From Didymella arachidicola (lineage: Eukaryota; Ascomycota; Dothideomycetes; Pleosporales; Didymellaceae): DNA of 64,000 nt. The stretch is taken from NCBI GenBank assembly GCA_016630955.3, contig CM049985.1, forward strand, positions 62,001 through 126,000. Reading direction: 5' to 3'. Positions 52,662-64,000 of this stretch are shown one piece after another. The position numbers and the translations under genes were made by a program. Within the stretch, counting starts at the first letter, position 1. Every line of letters starts with the position of its first letter. The notes below the pieces were generated by a model. It was not told the origin of the DNA, ran no database searches, and saw nothing but the letters and a program-made list of their open reading frames with translations.

Positions 52662-54692
52662 TGTAAGGCGGTACCGACTGACGATGCGCTTTGGCGCGTG
52701 GAGGACGTTGGCTGTTCGCTGCCTAGTGGTGATGGTTGAGTTGTTGTGTGTCGAGTAGAGAGTGTGCCAAAGTTGCGAATAATGTGGGCTGAGACTGGAG
52801 GTGAAAGAGACAGTAAAGTGAATCTCTGTAAAAATGCAGTGAATCCCGGTCGACGCCGACTGTGTCGAAGGCTCGAGGACTATATTGAATGGTATGTCGA
52901 CAAAATAACAGACCCAAAGACCGTTCAGACCCTTTAGCTCGGGCAGGGAGCCCGTGGATGTTGCCTACCTAGGTGTGCAGGGTGGACTGTTCTTGGCACA
53001 TTGTATTGACAGCTTCCCGTACCTGACCGATACCCCAGACGTTCTTTCCACTGAGTATCATCGCGCGACTGCATGTCTAACCGATGAAAAGGGCATTGAT
53101 CATATACAATGGGTGTTTGCAACCAAGATGGAGCGAAAATGGGTAGCGCGCACAATGAAGCTTGGACTCTGGACATCGACAATAGCGTCGCTGAGTTATC
53201 AAGGACTTCATGAAGTTAGAAGAGTACTGCTTCACCTCGCGGGAGAACAGTCTACCGCGGAGACATGGTCCGGCGTAGAAGACCTCGTTGTCGATTCTAT
53301 CGTCTAGTAATGTTGTGATGCCAATTGTATGGAGTTTTTGTAGCTGGTGGCAGCAACACCGATGCAAGGCGAGTGAACAACTTCGCGCAATGTGAGATTA
53401 AAGCAGTGTTTCAGACCGAGCTGTAAGCACAGATCAACGCGTAGCGCATCATAAACAATATCTCATTGTGTGCATGCCAATTTTCGAACCTTGGTAGACA
53501 AGTATTAATCAATGATACACACTGTTGTTCGGCCTCGATGACTTGACACAATCGACGTCGTATGATGATCTCTGCGGATAAAGCAACCGCTTTGAGGCGG
53601 CCCTCTGCAGCTTGAGCGGTACACGAGACTGGTGACATCAGACCCACATCCTGTGAGAGTAACGTACAGGAGTCGGATATTTACAAAGGTGTCCATCGAA
53701 GATCGATAGCGCTAGAGCAGAGCAGGAGCTAAGGTCCCGAAGAGGAATGAAGCCAAAGATTTAAGGAAGTCGACAGCCGTGGAGCGGTAACGGGGAACGC
53801 ACCCTGGCGCAAATTGTGTCATCGACGGCACCTCTCAACGATCTGAGAAGAACCACCCTGCACGGTGATGGGGTTGAAAGAAGAGATGCAAGCATCACAA
53901 GCATCGGCGCGAAGCGCCACGTGAGCGCCTTCCCGAAGTTGTGCCGTGTCTAGCGTCGTTCCCCGCAATCACCTTCCCAACATCAAGCTTTTCCGGGACA
54001 TCGTCATCCGTGACGATTCCACATTCGTTTGGCTGCAGCCTCGGATGCGCGTCGATGCCTGCCAAGTATATAACGAACACGAACTACACATACTAGTATC
54101 CGACGTATATATTGTGAGTAAGTCCGGCACAACTAGATAACCTTACTCGTTAGATTACATCAGATCCTGTCTGCTTTTAGATATATTACAGCACTCACCC
54201 CCGCAATCTACTGAAGTTATAGCCTCTAGGACTAGAAAAGTATTAAAAACCCATTAGATTAGTGCCTAAGACGACTAAAAAATACGACTGAAGCCCCTGG
54301 TCATCGGCTCCACTCACAAAATATATGCCTGGAACCACAGTACACTAACTGACATATCTTCATTCGTTCACCTCTGGCCCTCAAATCTCGACAAATGTCA
54401 ACTGCCGGCGGAGCGCTCCATTTCAGGAACGAATCATGACCATTCTTACTAAACCTTAGCTTCCGAACCCTCGCAAATGCCCTGACTTGATTGTCATATG
54501 ATGTAGTTCGGCGCGAAATTTGTCTCCTTGCGATATGGAGACCGACTCGCAGTACGCTATGCATACCGACATGACGTCGGGAAGTTCCCAACGACGGCGC
54601 GGGGTAGAACATGAGAACGAATATAAATGCAGTACCTCGATGAAGGCGTCAAAAGCAGCAACCTGGATCATCGGTCAGCTACTGTTTTCAAC
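52662..54692. other. gene-poor interval
   Basis: 2 kb holding the promoter of the coiled-coil gene (left) and of the GH3 gene (right). A 117-codon plus-strand frame at 52954-53307 lacks recognisable motifs and an upstream context, so it is not called. A TA-rich patch lies at 54081-54300. Confidence 0.5.
54081..54300. repeat. TA-rich patch, possible RIP-mutated relic
   Basis: This 220-bp block is markedly richer in TpA and A/T than its surroundings (TATATATT, TTAGATTACATC, GTATTAAAAACCCATTAG). In Pezizomycotina such patches often mark repeats mutated by RIP (CpA to TpA). No open frame or terminal repeat identifies the original element. Confidence 0.35.
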
Positions 54693-57267
54693 ATGCTACG
54701 AATATGGAGTCTCGTTGGCTTCGCCGCAACAGTTGCGGCCCAATTTAATATCAATCACACCCAGTATGGGACAAGTCCTCCAGTCTATCCTTCACCGCAG
54801 ATCAGTGGCGCAGGTGGCTGGGACGCAGCCCTTGAAAAGGCTCGGGCTTTTCTTGCTCAGCTGACGACCGAAGAGAAGTCTCAGATAGTAACTGGTATGC
54901 GATATGTTGGTCTAGTTTTGCCTGTGTCTTACGGTCTCCTACAGGTACTTCAGGACCTTGCGTCGGCAACATTGGGCCAATTGAGAGACTCAACTTCTCG
55001 GGTCTCTGTCTCCAGGATGGGCCACTTGCAATTCGCCAGGCGATCTATGTCGATGTATTCTCAGCAGGCCTTTCAGCAGCAGCTTCGTGGGATCGACCAC
55101 TGGTTCGACAGCGTGGAGCCTTTATGGGGGCCGAGTTCAAAGCAAAGGGCTCTCACGTTGCTCTAGGCGTAGGTTTTACCAGTTTATGGACTTCAAGCAT
55201 TCGCTGACTCTCCAGCCCGTCGTTGGTCCCTTAGGTTGATCCCCATTTAGTGGACGTAATTGGGAAGGTTTTAGCCCTGACTCGTACCTTTCCGGCGTTC
55301 TTGTTGAAGAATCTGTCTACGGCATCCAAAGTACGGGTGTCCAGGCTTGTACGAAGCACTACATTGGTGAGCAACTTAGCCAGAGAATCATCCCGGCTGC
55401 CAAACTAAACATGTCCAGGTAATGAGCAGGAGACACAAAGAAATCCTTCCACTGAGAATGGGACCACGATCGAGGCCATTAGTTCGAACATAGACGACAA
55501 GACTATGCACGAGACCTACCTGTGGCCTTTCGCCAACGCAGTACGTGCTGGTACTGCCTCAGTCATGTGCTCCTACAATCGCATCAACGGCAGTTACGGT
55601 AGATGATTCTCGACTACATGATTCTGGCGATCGACTGACATGTGGGTACAGGCTGCCAGAACAGCAAGGCCCTCAATGGTCTACTTAAAGACGAGCTTGG
55701 TTTCCAGGGCTACGTCATGAGCGACTGGCTTGCGACACACACTGGTGTTGCAGCAATCGAGGCTGGACTGGACATGGACATGCCCGGAGGCATTGCTTTT
55801 ACCACTCCCAACCCATCGTTCTTTGGTGGTAACGTCACAGCTGCCGTGAATAACGGCACTCTGTCGACAGAGCGAGTCAATGACATGGTCCTTCGGATCA
55901 TGACACCCTACTTTCACTTGAACCAGGATGTCAACTTCCCTCCCATCGACGGCTATACTCAGCAACTTGGATCCTTCGGCTCCAGTGGGTACCTGTACAA
56001 CTACACTATTGGACCCATTGTCGATGCTCGCCAGGACCAACATGCACAGCTTATCCTTGAACTAGGCGCAGCTGGTACGGTCTTACTGAAGAACACCAAC
56101 GGAGCTTTGCCACTCAAGACACCTAAGAACATCGGCGTCTTCGGCAACGACGCTGCAGACTTCACACGCGGCGAGTACTCTTTAGCCCTCAGCGGGACAA
56201 GTATACAAGATGGTGACTACGACATAGGCACTCTAGCTGTTGGTGGAGGCTCCGGCACTGGTCGCTTCCCATACGTGGTCTCACCCTTGGATGCTATTAA
56301 GGCTCGTGGAAGATCTTACGGCGCTGTTGTGCAGTACATTACTGACAACATGTTCATTGCCGCAGGTGGTCTTGCCGCCTTGGCGCCTGTACCTCCAGAA
56401 GTCTGCATCGTATTTCTGAAGTCATGGGCGAGTGAAGGATCAGACCGCACAACGCTGATTGCAGAATGGAACTCTACCATTGTTGTAAACCAGACTGCAG
56501 CCCTATGCAACAATACTGTTGTAGTCCTTCACGGTGCAGCGCCAAATACAATGCCATGGCGAAACAACCCTAATGTCACGGCTGTTCTCGCAGCGCACAT
56601 GCCTGGACAGGAGTCGGGAAACTCTATCGCTGATATCCTGTGGGGTGACGTCGATCCATCAGGCCGACTGCCATACACTATCGCCAACGAGGAGACTGAT
56701 TATTCCAAGAACCTTGTTAACAGTACTGCACTGGCGACAACCACAGACCCTGACGCTTGGCAGGCTGACTTTGTGGAGGGCAACTTGATCGACTACAAGG
56801 AATTTGATGCTCGCAATGCTAGTGTGGCCTTCGAATTTGGCTTTGGGCTGAGCTACACCACGTTCAACATCTCCAGCTTACAAGTCCAAGTCAGTGGTGC
56901 GAATGCCTCCAGGACACCCAGCCCAGGCGCTCCAATCCAACCAGGCGGAAATGTTGAGCTCTGGGCGACACTCGCTACTGTCAGTGTGACTGTGTCTAAT
57001 ACAGGTTCAGTGTCCGGTGCTACAGTCCCTCAGCTCTACCTCTCATACCCAGCAGAGGCCAATGCCCCTGTCCGCAGTTTACGAGGTTTCGAGAAAGTTG
57101 CTCTCAGTGCAGGCACATCCGGAACACTCAGCTTTCCTCTCACTCGACGTGACCTGAGTTACTGGGATACCAACACGCAGCAGTGGACATTGCCGGGTGG
57201 CTCTATCACGGTGTACGCTGGTTTCAGCTCAAGGGATCTGCCTCTCCAGGGCAGCTTGACTGTCTAA
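54693..57267 (+). pseudogene. secreted GH3 beta-glucosidase with one in-frame TGA
   Basis: Exons 54693-54894, 54945-55168, 55216-55366, 55419-55598 and 55652-57267 would give 790 aa, normal for family 3 beta-glucosidases, which release glucose from cellobiose and other beta-glucosides. MLRIWSLVGFAATVAA is a signal peptide. Landmarks: SGPCVGNIGPIERLNFSGLC, GLCLQDGPLAIR, KHYIGNEQE across an intron, and GYVMSDW with the catalytic nucleophile at about D277. The C-terminal half includes the GH3 C domain and a fibronectin III-like end (YLSYPAEANAPVRSLRGFEK). At codon 150 (55237-55239) TGA stands where relatives have Arg in GPLGRSP, just before GRNWEGFSPD. All four introns are normal GT-AG, and no other disruption is present. 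So it is a very recent pseudogene, a readthrough gene or a sequence error. Confidence 0.85.
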
Positions 57268-57900
57268 GCTGTCCATGTCGTTACGAAAGCCCTATTTATA
57301 TGAAGCCAATCACATTCGTTGTAATCTATAATATTCATCACCTGTATGCCTCAGTCTGCCTGCAACTCAAGATTTAAGCTTATTCTCAAGCCGCCATAGC
57401 TCTTCACAAGCTCTCGACAAGTCTGACAGTTCAGAACGGAGTATTGGGCAACTTGCGGTCAGTCTTACAATCCCAGCGACCTTAACGTCCAGACACGCTC
57501 CGAGTGGAACGGGACGCCTGACGCACGGCCCCGGAGTGAATTGACACCGTGCGTTCTGCGCTTGACCACATCAGGGTACGATCGCAACCACACGATCAAG
57601 CTTCTCGTATTCCTCAACGACCAGGCAGCTGGGAAGGACGCATACGCAGTGTCGTCAACTTGCACTTCTCCTTCATGAATCACCATAGCCACATTTGCAA
57701 TGTGTGTCAACATAGCCACTCCAAGCGTTTCAGCTCCAGCTACGATTCCCGCCTCCGACCCACTTGGGTCAGTGAACGGCAACCTAATTTAAGATAACCA
57801 TGTCAATCTTGCACGCTGTCGCGCGCCCTAAGACCCAGTGATGCTCACCTCTCGTCGCATGTCGCTCCGCTCATTCTTCTGAATTTCCAGCGTCTTCGCC
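57268..57900. other. intergenic
   Basis: 633 bp with the GH3 3' region and the promoter of the membrane protein gene. Nothing distinctive seen. Confidence 0.5.
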
Positions 57901-58970
57901 ATGCTACGCACATCATCCTCGTTATCGGCGATCTTTCTCGTGTGTGCATCAGTCGTTTCGGCCGACTTCGACAAGTTCTTCTTCGCAAGCAACGCGACCG
58001 AATATGTTTGTCCCGGCATTGGATTCGCATGTATACCGCCAATGATCTGCTCCCATGAGTCTGTCACTGATCTGTACTATTGCTGCGCGCCTGGTGCTAC
58101 AGACGCAGTATGTTGGAAGGGATCAGCGTCTTGTGATGGAGGGAACAAGAAGACACCGTCGGGAAGCCAGCAATCATGTTCGAGTGGAAACAACGCATTC
58201 TGTTGCTTGAAGTCCCGGTAAGTGCAGCGAAGATCCAAAGTTGTTCAAGGTCATGCCGGGATTAAACTGACAACTTCAGTGAGGAGTGCACGCAGACCAA
58301 GAACCAAGTCAACATCTGCTGGTCGACGAGCGACAATCCCGTCGCAAATTTATCGGACACGAAGTTGAATGACACATTCTCCTCGCTCTCGTCCGCCAGG
58401 CCTAGCGCGTCCTCCTTTCCGATCTCGCTTGCGCAACTCCAAGCATCGGCAACACCCACAACGTCGCTTCCCGTATCTCTATCTGCATCATCGCTATCTA
58501 GTGGAACAGCTTCCATACCAGCAAGCACAGATGCATCATCAACTTCAGCCGTCACAAATTCGCCTGAACCCGAGGCTGCATCAACAGAGAAGAAGGGCAT
58601 ATCTGGTGGCGCAATCGGTGGCATCGTTGGAGGTGTCGTTGGCGGGCTTGCACTCATCGGTGTCGCAGGCTTCTTGCTGTTCAGATGGCGCAAAGCAAAT
58701 TCGAAGGGTGACCATGCACCGATTGCATCTGGGCCACCATCTGAGCCTGAAGAGCACGGAAACCCCTACGAGCTCAATGCGTACCAGCAGCAGCACGCAG
58801 GGATAGCAGAAGCGCCAGTGCCCACAGAAAAATATGCGTATAACGCACCAAACAGTCCATACCGCGACGTACCTGAGGTGCAGGGCAGTCCGGCTGGTCG
58901 TCATAATGTCTACGAGATGCAGGGAAGTGCGCCGGCGGAGATGGACGCAAGCGCACCAAGAATGTTGTAG
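57901..58970 (+). CDS. single-pass cysteine-rich cell-surface protein
   Basis: Exons 57901-58217 and 58280-58970, joined by a 62-nt GT-AG intron, give 335 aa. The N-terminus is a signal peptide (SSLSAIFLVCASVVSA), then a ~110-residue ectodomain with 12 cysteines, including two CC pairs (LYYCCAPG, AFCCLKS). A Ser/Thr-rich stalk, likely O-glycosylated, runs to one transmembrane helix packed with small residues (GGAIGGIVGGVVGGLALIGV), followed by a basic stop (RWRK) and a Tyr/Pro-rich cytosolic tail (NPYELNAYQQQ, EKYAYNAPNSPYRDV). The layout resembles Mid2/Wsc-type wall sensors, but the Cys pattern is not a WSC or CFEM domain. A signalling role is inferred from topology only. Confidence 0.85.
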
Positions 58971-61900
58971 AAAAGCACGACGGAATGTTTGCATCAGTAC
59001 ATGGTAGAGTTCGATACCCTTTTCCAAATCATGAGATCGTAGTCTCTATTTACAATCTTTCAGGTTCCGTGTGGTTGCCCCAGACCAATTCATGAGTCCT
59101 CCGATTGAGCATCCTCAGCCACCTCGAAAGAAGGTCTACTTAGATCCATGGGGCAACGTCCTGGTCACTGTTTTTGAGAACAGTTACAGTGTCTTGGCAC
59201 GGAAATGGCGACACATTCTTAGGCATGCAGTGACTTTTCTTCATGACAGTTTGATTGCGCTACGAGCCTCGCTCATGTGAAGTGCGCAATGCCATCTGCC
59301 GCCCATACCACCTTCCAATCTGAATTACTACCGCTCGATGTCTTAGCCGCTGAAAACGTCTTCCGGGGTGCTTTCCAAGGATGTGGTGTTGCTAAGGTTC
59401 AGAAGAATAGACTGAGGCTGCGGGTCTACACGAGCCAAGATACTACGAGCTTGACAGTTGATGGCCGTAGACTACAGCTATTCGCGACGAACTGCATCGC
59501 GCCAGTCATAGTGCACACTGTCTAGATTTGCCCAAAATTTGGCCAAGATCTGCTTCAACTCACCTGCAAAGAAATATATGCAAAGATTAGGGAGCGATGT
59601 ATTAGTAAAACTGCAGATGGTGGCCGCGCTCTACGTTCTTATTTCCTCCACTTGACGCTGCACAGTCATACTTCCTGAAGGTACTCACAATGCTGGCGGT
59701 CTCCTTGACGAAGACAGCTCGATCAATGCGTGTGATACCTGAGGGTTATCTCAAGCACGCGAGCATTTTGAGTTGCAACCGCCTGTGACATCTCATAGAT
59801 TTCACCTCGTCAAAACAGTTAGATTGGACGATCCATCTCGTCTGGGCAATCTGGGAAATGTGATAGCTACACACCAGATGATTTGGTCATCTGTCTGACA
59901 TTGAACACAAGATTAGTGAACTCAAGGGGAAGATCGACAGATGATGCATGACCTTGACGATAACGGGCTTCGAGCTTTGTCGTTGAAGCCTTATTCGCTA
60001 CCGCCCGTCGTCATCCCTGCTTTCAGAAGTGTCAAGATGTGGGGTAGTGTATACACGGTAACCCAATTGACTTCAAGTGTGGGAGGTTGCCGCTGGGATA
60101 GGTCCGATCTCAGGAGACGCCTTCGACCGCGGAACTCAGTGCAAGATCCAATGCATATTGCAGATACACTACCCTGCCAGCGGCCAGAGGACCTCGTCGA
60201 GTCTATATCAATGTCTGATTCCGGCTGGTGCCGAGAAGCATTCCTGACATCAGTATCAGTATACTGAAGCCCAGATTGTGGTGTAGCGCCAGAAGTCTGA
60301 GGAATGATACGAGGGGGGATTTCTGACGACGTGCAGAAGCCTCTCAAGCCTGTTCGAATTTTTGTTCAGAACGCTAAGAAGCAAGAGTACCGCAAAGGCT
60401 GGCAGATTCTCCTATTGCCTTGACTGCCTGGTGGCTAAAGATGCCGGACTAGAGCAGATATGTGTTTCGAAGGCCTCCAACTCTAGGCCTGCAGGGTCCA
60501 TGCTTGGTCAGACTTCGTATCGTATGAAGAACACAAGGCTTCCATGATGTTCCTGTGTCGCACACTGTGCCATCTTCTGGTTGCCTCAGCTTGAACCAAT
60601 GCTGCCGACGGAGCGTGTCTTGATGAGCCCAAAGGGTGTTGTCAGGTGGGTCTGCATTCAATGAGTATCTTGCTCGCTCAAGTATGATTCGCTGAAGGTT
60701 TATTCGACTGAAACATGGGGTTTGCTGCTGTAGGGAAACACATTGGACTGATCATCTGACAATCATGCGATTGTCACTGTGATCAATGGCAGCCCATGCC
60801 ACTGCACTGTTCGAGATGATGCTCGGGCCGCATCGGATCGCGTTGAGAGCTTCTTCCTTGAGTTACATCCGCTGCGCCTCCTGTCTGAGCACCGACCACT
60901 GTGTATACTCTCCATCAATGTGTGAGACGAAAATTGCCGTCCTTCCAAATAGCGCGTGCGTGTCGTTGCCATACCCGTTTTGAGATTTCCACCTCTTCAG
61001 ACTGCTGAACAAGTGGTGTTTGCGGTATGCGACATTGCGTCGGACGGGCAACGATGAAACGAAATGATGTAGATGGAGACTGAAGCCAGCCATTGGCTAA
61101 AGGAAGACGCTCCCGGGCCCTGTCAATCATTCACTGTCAGTCAGATCGAGTCACCGTACAGCTGCTGTCTCACAAAGCGAATCCCATCGGCTCATGAGAT
61201 GGTGTTGCTGATCTGGAGTGTACAGTGCAGCGAGATTGGGTAGTGGGTCCTCGCTAGCACCATTTCACAATCCCCGCACTCCCGCGCTGCGTCTCAATTC
61301 CTGGCCCGCGCTCTTCGGCCCCTCGCACCCCGAAAGTTCGCCTCCAGCGCTGACACCTCTACCACTTTATCGTTCTGCACTGCATCCAATCGCGACCGAA
61401 TTGAATTCCTCCTAGAGTGCCAGGTACCATTATAGAAGTCCGACGATAGCATCGTCTCAATAAGCTAGGCTCGAACACCAACCTTGGAGCAGCTCACATC
61501 AACAAGGCAGCAGCCATCCAGCCACATGCCTTGATTTCCGAAAGGCCATGTGGTATGACTATTGCTTGCATACATGGCCCTGATGTTGAATGCAGCCTGG
61601 AAGTAATATGACTGAACTGAGAAGTGCCAATTGTTGCAACGATAAAGCAACCTTGCCACCTATATGCTACAGTCCAGCGCTACGTTGCGGGCTGTAGGGC
61701 TGACTCGCACGGGTCTGACACAGCCCGTTGAAATGCCAAGAGCCGCATCGGTAATGCCAGTGCATAGTAACCGCAAACGGACTTGTCTTGTGTAGGTGTA
61801 GAAGAAACCTGGGTAATCGATTGGCAGTGACGCAGCCCTATCATAGCTATGCTGAAGAAACAGCATATAACAACTTGACCAGCCGTTTGTATATGGCTAC

Positions 61901-62851
61901 TAACTCACAGTCATAGCGTCCATCCTTTGCTACCGACATACCCGTTTCCAAAGAGATGTATACGGGCGTCCCTAAGATCCACAGAAGAGCAGCAAGCCGG
62001 GATACCACGCCAAGCTTACCAGTATCGCAGAGCTCCGATGTAGGTCAACTACCCCTATCAAGCTTGCAGCATGGATTGAATCTTCACAGAACTCCGGTGA
62101 CAATGAGACAACGGCATCTGGAAGAGTGAAGCAGGTCATTGTCTGCTGCAAGCAGCACATAGAACGCTTTGCAGGTGTGCCTCGTTCCGCGGTGTATGCA
62201 GATGGAGAGAGCATGAACTCAGTCTCGTGCTTTGAGCTCCGTCGACCAAAGTCGCACAGCCTTCCTGTACACCTTCCATCACAGGCAGAATCTCGGCGCA
62301 CTCAAACAAGTCCACCCAGGCCACTCAACATGAAAGTAACAAGACAACAAAGCTACCAGTTCTACATGGATGAAGATAACCACCCCTTCATAACCACGCC
62401 GTCCTGCATCGAAGATGGGAACAGCCCAAAGCTGATGACCTTTGTCACACCTCCTTCACGGTAGCGCGCTAAGTCTCTTACTGTTTTTTCGTGACTTGTA
62501 TTACCGTCAGGAACAGAAGGTGTTGCCGCACTTGTGTCAAGTCTTTTCATTCCAATCTTGTAGCAGGGCGTCGTTCTTGTTTTGAAGGCCGCTTATAGGG
62601 CATATCCGGCATTCGTTTTCCATAGAGATTCTTTCAAATACAGTCCAGGGTTAGTTTTACTATCAGCCTTCATCTTGATGCAGTAACTCTGTAGCAGGGC
62701 TGAGACGACGACACTGCAACCAGGTCTTGGGTGTCCGTATTCTAAAACCTGGTAGCTCTCTAACCTGTTCTGGTCTACTTCCCGCGCCTAATCCACCGCA
62801 CGCTGCCTGGGTCTCATCTTCAGCCGACCACCATTCCGCACAAGGTGTGAC
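58971..62851. other. long gene-poor stretch
   Basis: 3.9 kb in which I can support no gene. Short frames at 59071-59280, 59941-60267 and 62126-62464 have no domain or splice-supported extension. No terminal inverted repeats or transposase motifs seen. It lies between a surface-protein gene and a HET gene, as is common in accessory regions. Confidence 0.5.
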
Positions 62852-64000
62852 ATGCGGCTCATTGATGTCCGGACAGTCGAGCTTCGATGGTTCAACGATG
62901 ATGAAACACCCGAGTATGTCATCCTATCGCATACTTGGGGCACGGAGGAAGTAAGCTATCAGGAATTGGTTTGGATCAACCGCATCAAAGCGTTCACAGC
63001 AAGCTATGACACGCCATCGTCATCTGTGGCATCACTCAGCAGTACTCAAGATGATCAGTCGTCGGTTATGTTGGCTGCAATGGAGACTATGTTGCGAACC
63101 AGCACAAGTTTCGCGACCAACCTGAGCGGGGTTAAAGAAGAAGATCTTCTCAAAAGGCAAGGGTATTCGAAAATCATCAACGCAGCGAAAGAAGCGCAGA
63201 ATCTGGGGTTTCAGTACATCTGGATCGATACTTGTTGCATTGACAAGTCGTCAAGCGCAGAGCTCCAAGAAGCCATCAATTCCATGTATCGATGGTATTC
63301 CAACGCCGAGATCTGCATTGTCTATCTAGAAGACATCTGGCCACCGAGTGTTGGGCCAGGCGAAACAAGAACAGCGTCAGAAGTTGCTAGAAACGCTTTC
63401 ATGTCCAGCCGCTGGACAAAACGTGGATGGACGCTTCAGGAGGTAGTCGCGCCTGTGATATGTCGCTTCTATCTTCGGGACTGGCGGCTGCTTGGCGAGA
63501 AGGAAGAGTACCTCCAAGAACTATCAGCAGCGACCAGCATACCAATATTCGTGCTCGAGGATCGTCGCTCAGTCAGCGAGGTTTCCGTTGCAGAGCGCAT
63601 GTCGTGGGCCGCCCACCGTCAAACTACACGAATCGAAGATCTCGCCTACTGCCTGCTTGGACTTTTCGATATACAAATGCCTCTCCTATACGGCGAAGGT
63701 AACAAAGCCTTCATCAGGTTACAAGAGGAGATCCTCAAAACCACTGATGACTACTCTCTTTTCTCCTGGCGTGCGCAAGACGCTACCCCTTCAACCTACC
63801 GCGGTCTGCTCGCCCGCTCGCCTCTCGAGTTTCGTGAATGCCATTCGGTCGAACGCGAGGAGGGCATCTCGACCTTTCCAGTTAACCCGACACCCATCGG
63901 CCTACATATTCAACTCGAAATACTCGAGCATCCCACCGACAACTCCCGCATTCTTGCCTTGATCCGTTCGTCGAACTCTCTCAATCAACGTCTTGCCATC
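62852..64000 (+). CDS. HET-domain protein, cut by the right edge
   Basis: Open from ATG 62852 to the end of the window (383 codons) without a stop. It carries the heterokaryon-incompatibility (HET, PF06985) block: YVILSHTWGTEEVSYQEL near the N-terminus, QGYSKIINAAKEAQNLGF, YIWIDTCCIDKSSSAELQEA, INSMYRWYSNAEICIVYLED and SRWTKRGWTLQEVVAP. Downstream come AERMSWAAHRQTTRIEDLAY and YGEGNKAFIRLQEEI, typical of HET-E/VIC-like proteins. Compared with the usual domain there is an insertion of about 45 residues rich in Ser/Thr between WINRIKAF and KEEDLLKRQG. These proteins trigger cell death after fusion of incompatible hyphae, though most members are untested. Any NACHT/repeat part would lie beyond the window. 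Confidence 0.92.
   Translation, partial: MRLIDVRTVELRWFNDDETPEYVILSHTWGTEEVSYQELVWINRIKAFTASYDTPSSSVASLSSTQDDQSSVMLAAMETMLRTSTSFATNLSGVKEEDLLKRQGYSKIINAAKEAQNLGFQYIWIDTCCIDKSSSAELQEAINSMYRWYSNAEICIVYLEDIWPPSVGPGETRTASEVARNAFMSSRWTKRGWTLQEVVAPVICRFYLRDWRLLGEKEEYLQELSAATSIPIFVLEDRRSVSEVSVAERMSWAAHRQTTRIEDLAYCLLGLFDIQMPLLYGEGNKAFIRLQEEILKTTDDYSLFSWRAQDATPSTYRGLLARSPLEFRECHSVEREEGISTFPVNPTPIGLHIQLEILEHPTDNSRILALIRSSNSLNQRLAI

Noticed and set aside
52954..53307. 117-codon plus-strand frame near the coiled-coil gene promoter
   Set aside because: No recognisable motif, and composition is not clearly coding; left uncalled.
55231..55250. A mini-intron removing the TGA in the GH3 gene
   Set aside because: The only GT...AG pair around the stop spans 16 nt, far below a workable intron, and its removal shifts the frame.
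59071..59525. Two short overlapping frames (69 and 82 codons)
   Set aside because: The first reads a plausible string (VYLDPWGNVLVTVFENSYSV) but starts without ATG, is short and has no extension by splicing; possibly a gene relic, not supportable.

Overview
This is a stretch of nuclear DNA from a filamentous ascomycete (Pezizomycotina), probably a Dothideomycete. About 25 of the genes carry one or more short introns, mostly 46-66 nt, with GTANGT-type donors, CTRAC-like branch sites and CAG/TAG acceptors. Genes are spaced by a few hundred bases on both strands. Several families are fungal: an Fzo1-type mitofusin, a Tul1/DscA RING ligase, a DUF3431 protein and a HET-domain protein. There are no bacterial operons, and I see no tRNA, rRNA or CRISPR array. 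Gene models below were built by joining exons at splice sites that keep the frame and restore recognisable protein sequence.

Bases 1-10,600 hold mostly housekeeping genes: a possible gene 3' end at the left edge, spermidine synthase (minus strand) divergent from a small SAM methyltransferase, coatomer epsilon, a Pgc1-type phosphatidylglycerol phospholipase C, gamma-tubulin and a small hypothetical protein. Bases 11,500-24,000 hold a broken DUF7730/2EXR-like gene, the mitofusin FZO1 divergent from the ESCRT-III gene VPS2, the PP2C phosphatase PTC1 behind a long leader without any ATG, the AMPK gamma subunit SNF4, and a small hypothetical protein. Bases 24,000-34,000 hold a 765-aa unknown protein, a hydrophilic stress-type protein, a DUF3431 type II membrane protein and an F-box protein. 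Bases 34,000-47,500 hold phospholipase D divergent from cyanase, a C2H2 zinc-finger protein, a rhomboid protease followed on the same strand by the DscA/Tul1 RING E3 ligase, and a FAM32A-like protein.

Bases 47,500-64,000 look more accessory. They hold a hypothetical protein, a small secreted eight-cysteine protein, a coiled-coil protein with unusual C-terminal zinc motifs, a secreted GH3 beta-glucosidase interrupted by one in-frame TGA, a single-pass cysteine-rich membrane protein, a 3.9-kb gene-poor stretch, and a HET-domain gene that runs off the right edge.

Most neighbours have unrelated jobs. The exception is the rhomboid/DscA pair, both membrane proteins of families linked to Golgi membrane-protein turnover and SREBP processing. 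I found no clear undescribed multi-gene system. The most notable signals are in gene control: an ATG-free leader with a well-placed CTG before PTC1, an overlapping uORF at dscA, an apparently dual-targeted cyanase, GC-AG introns, and the zinc-motif architecture at 50-52.7 kb.
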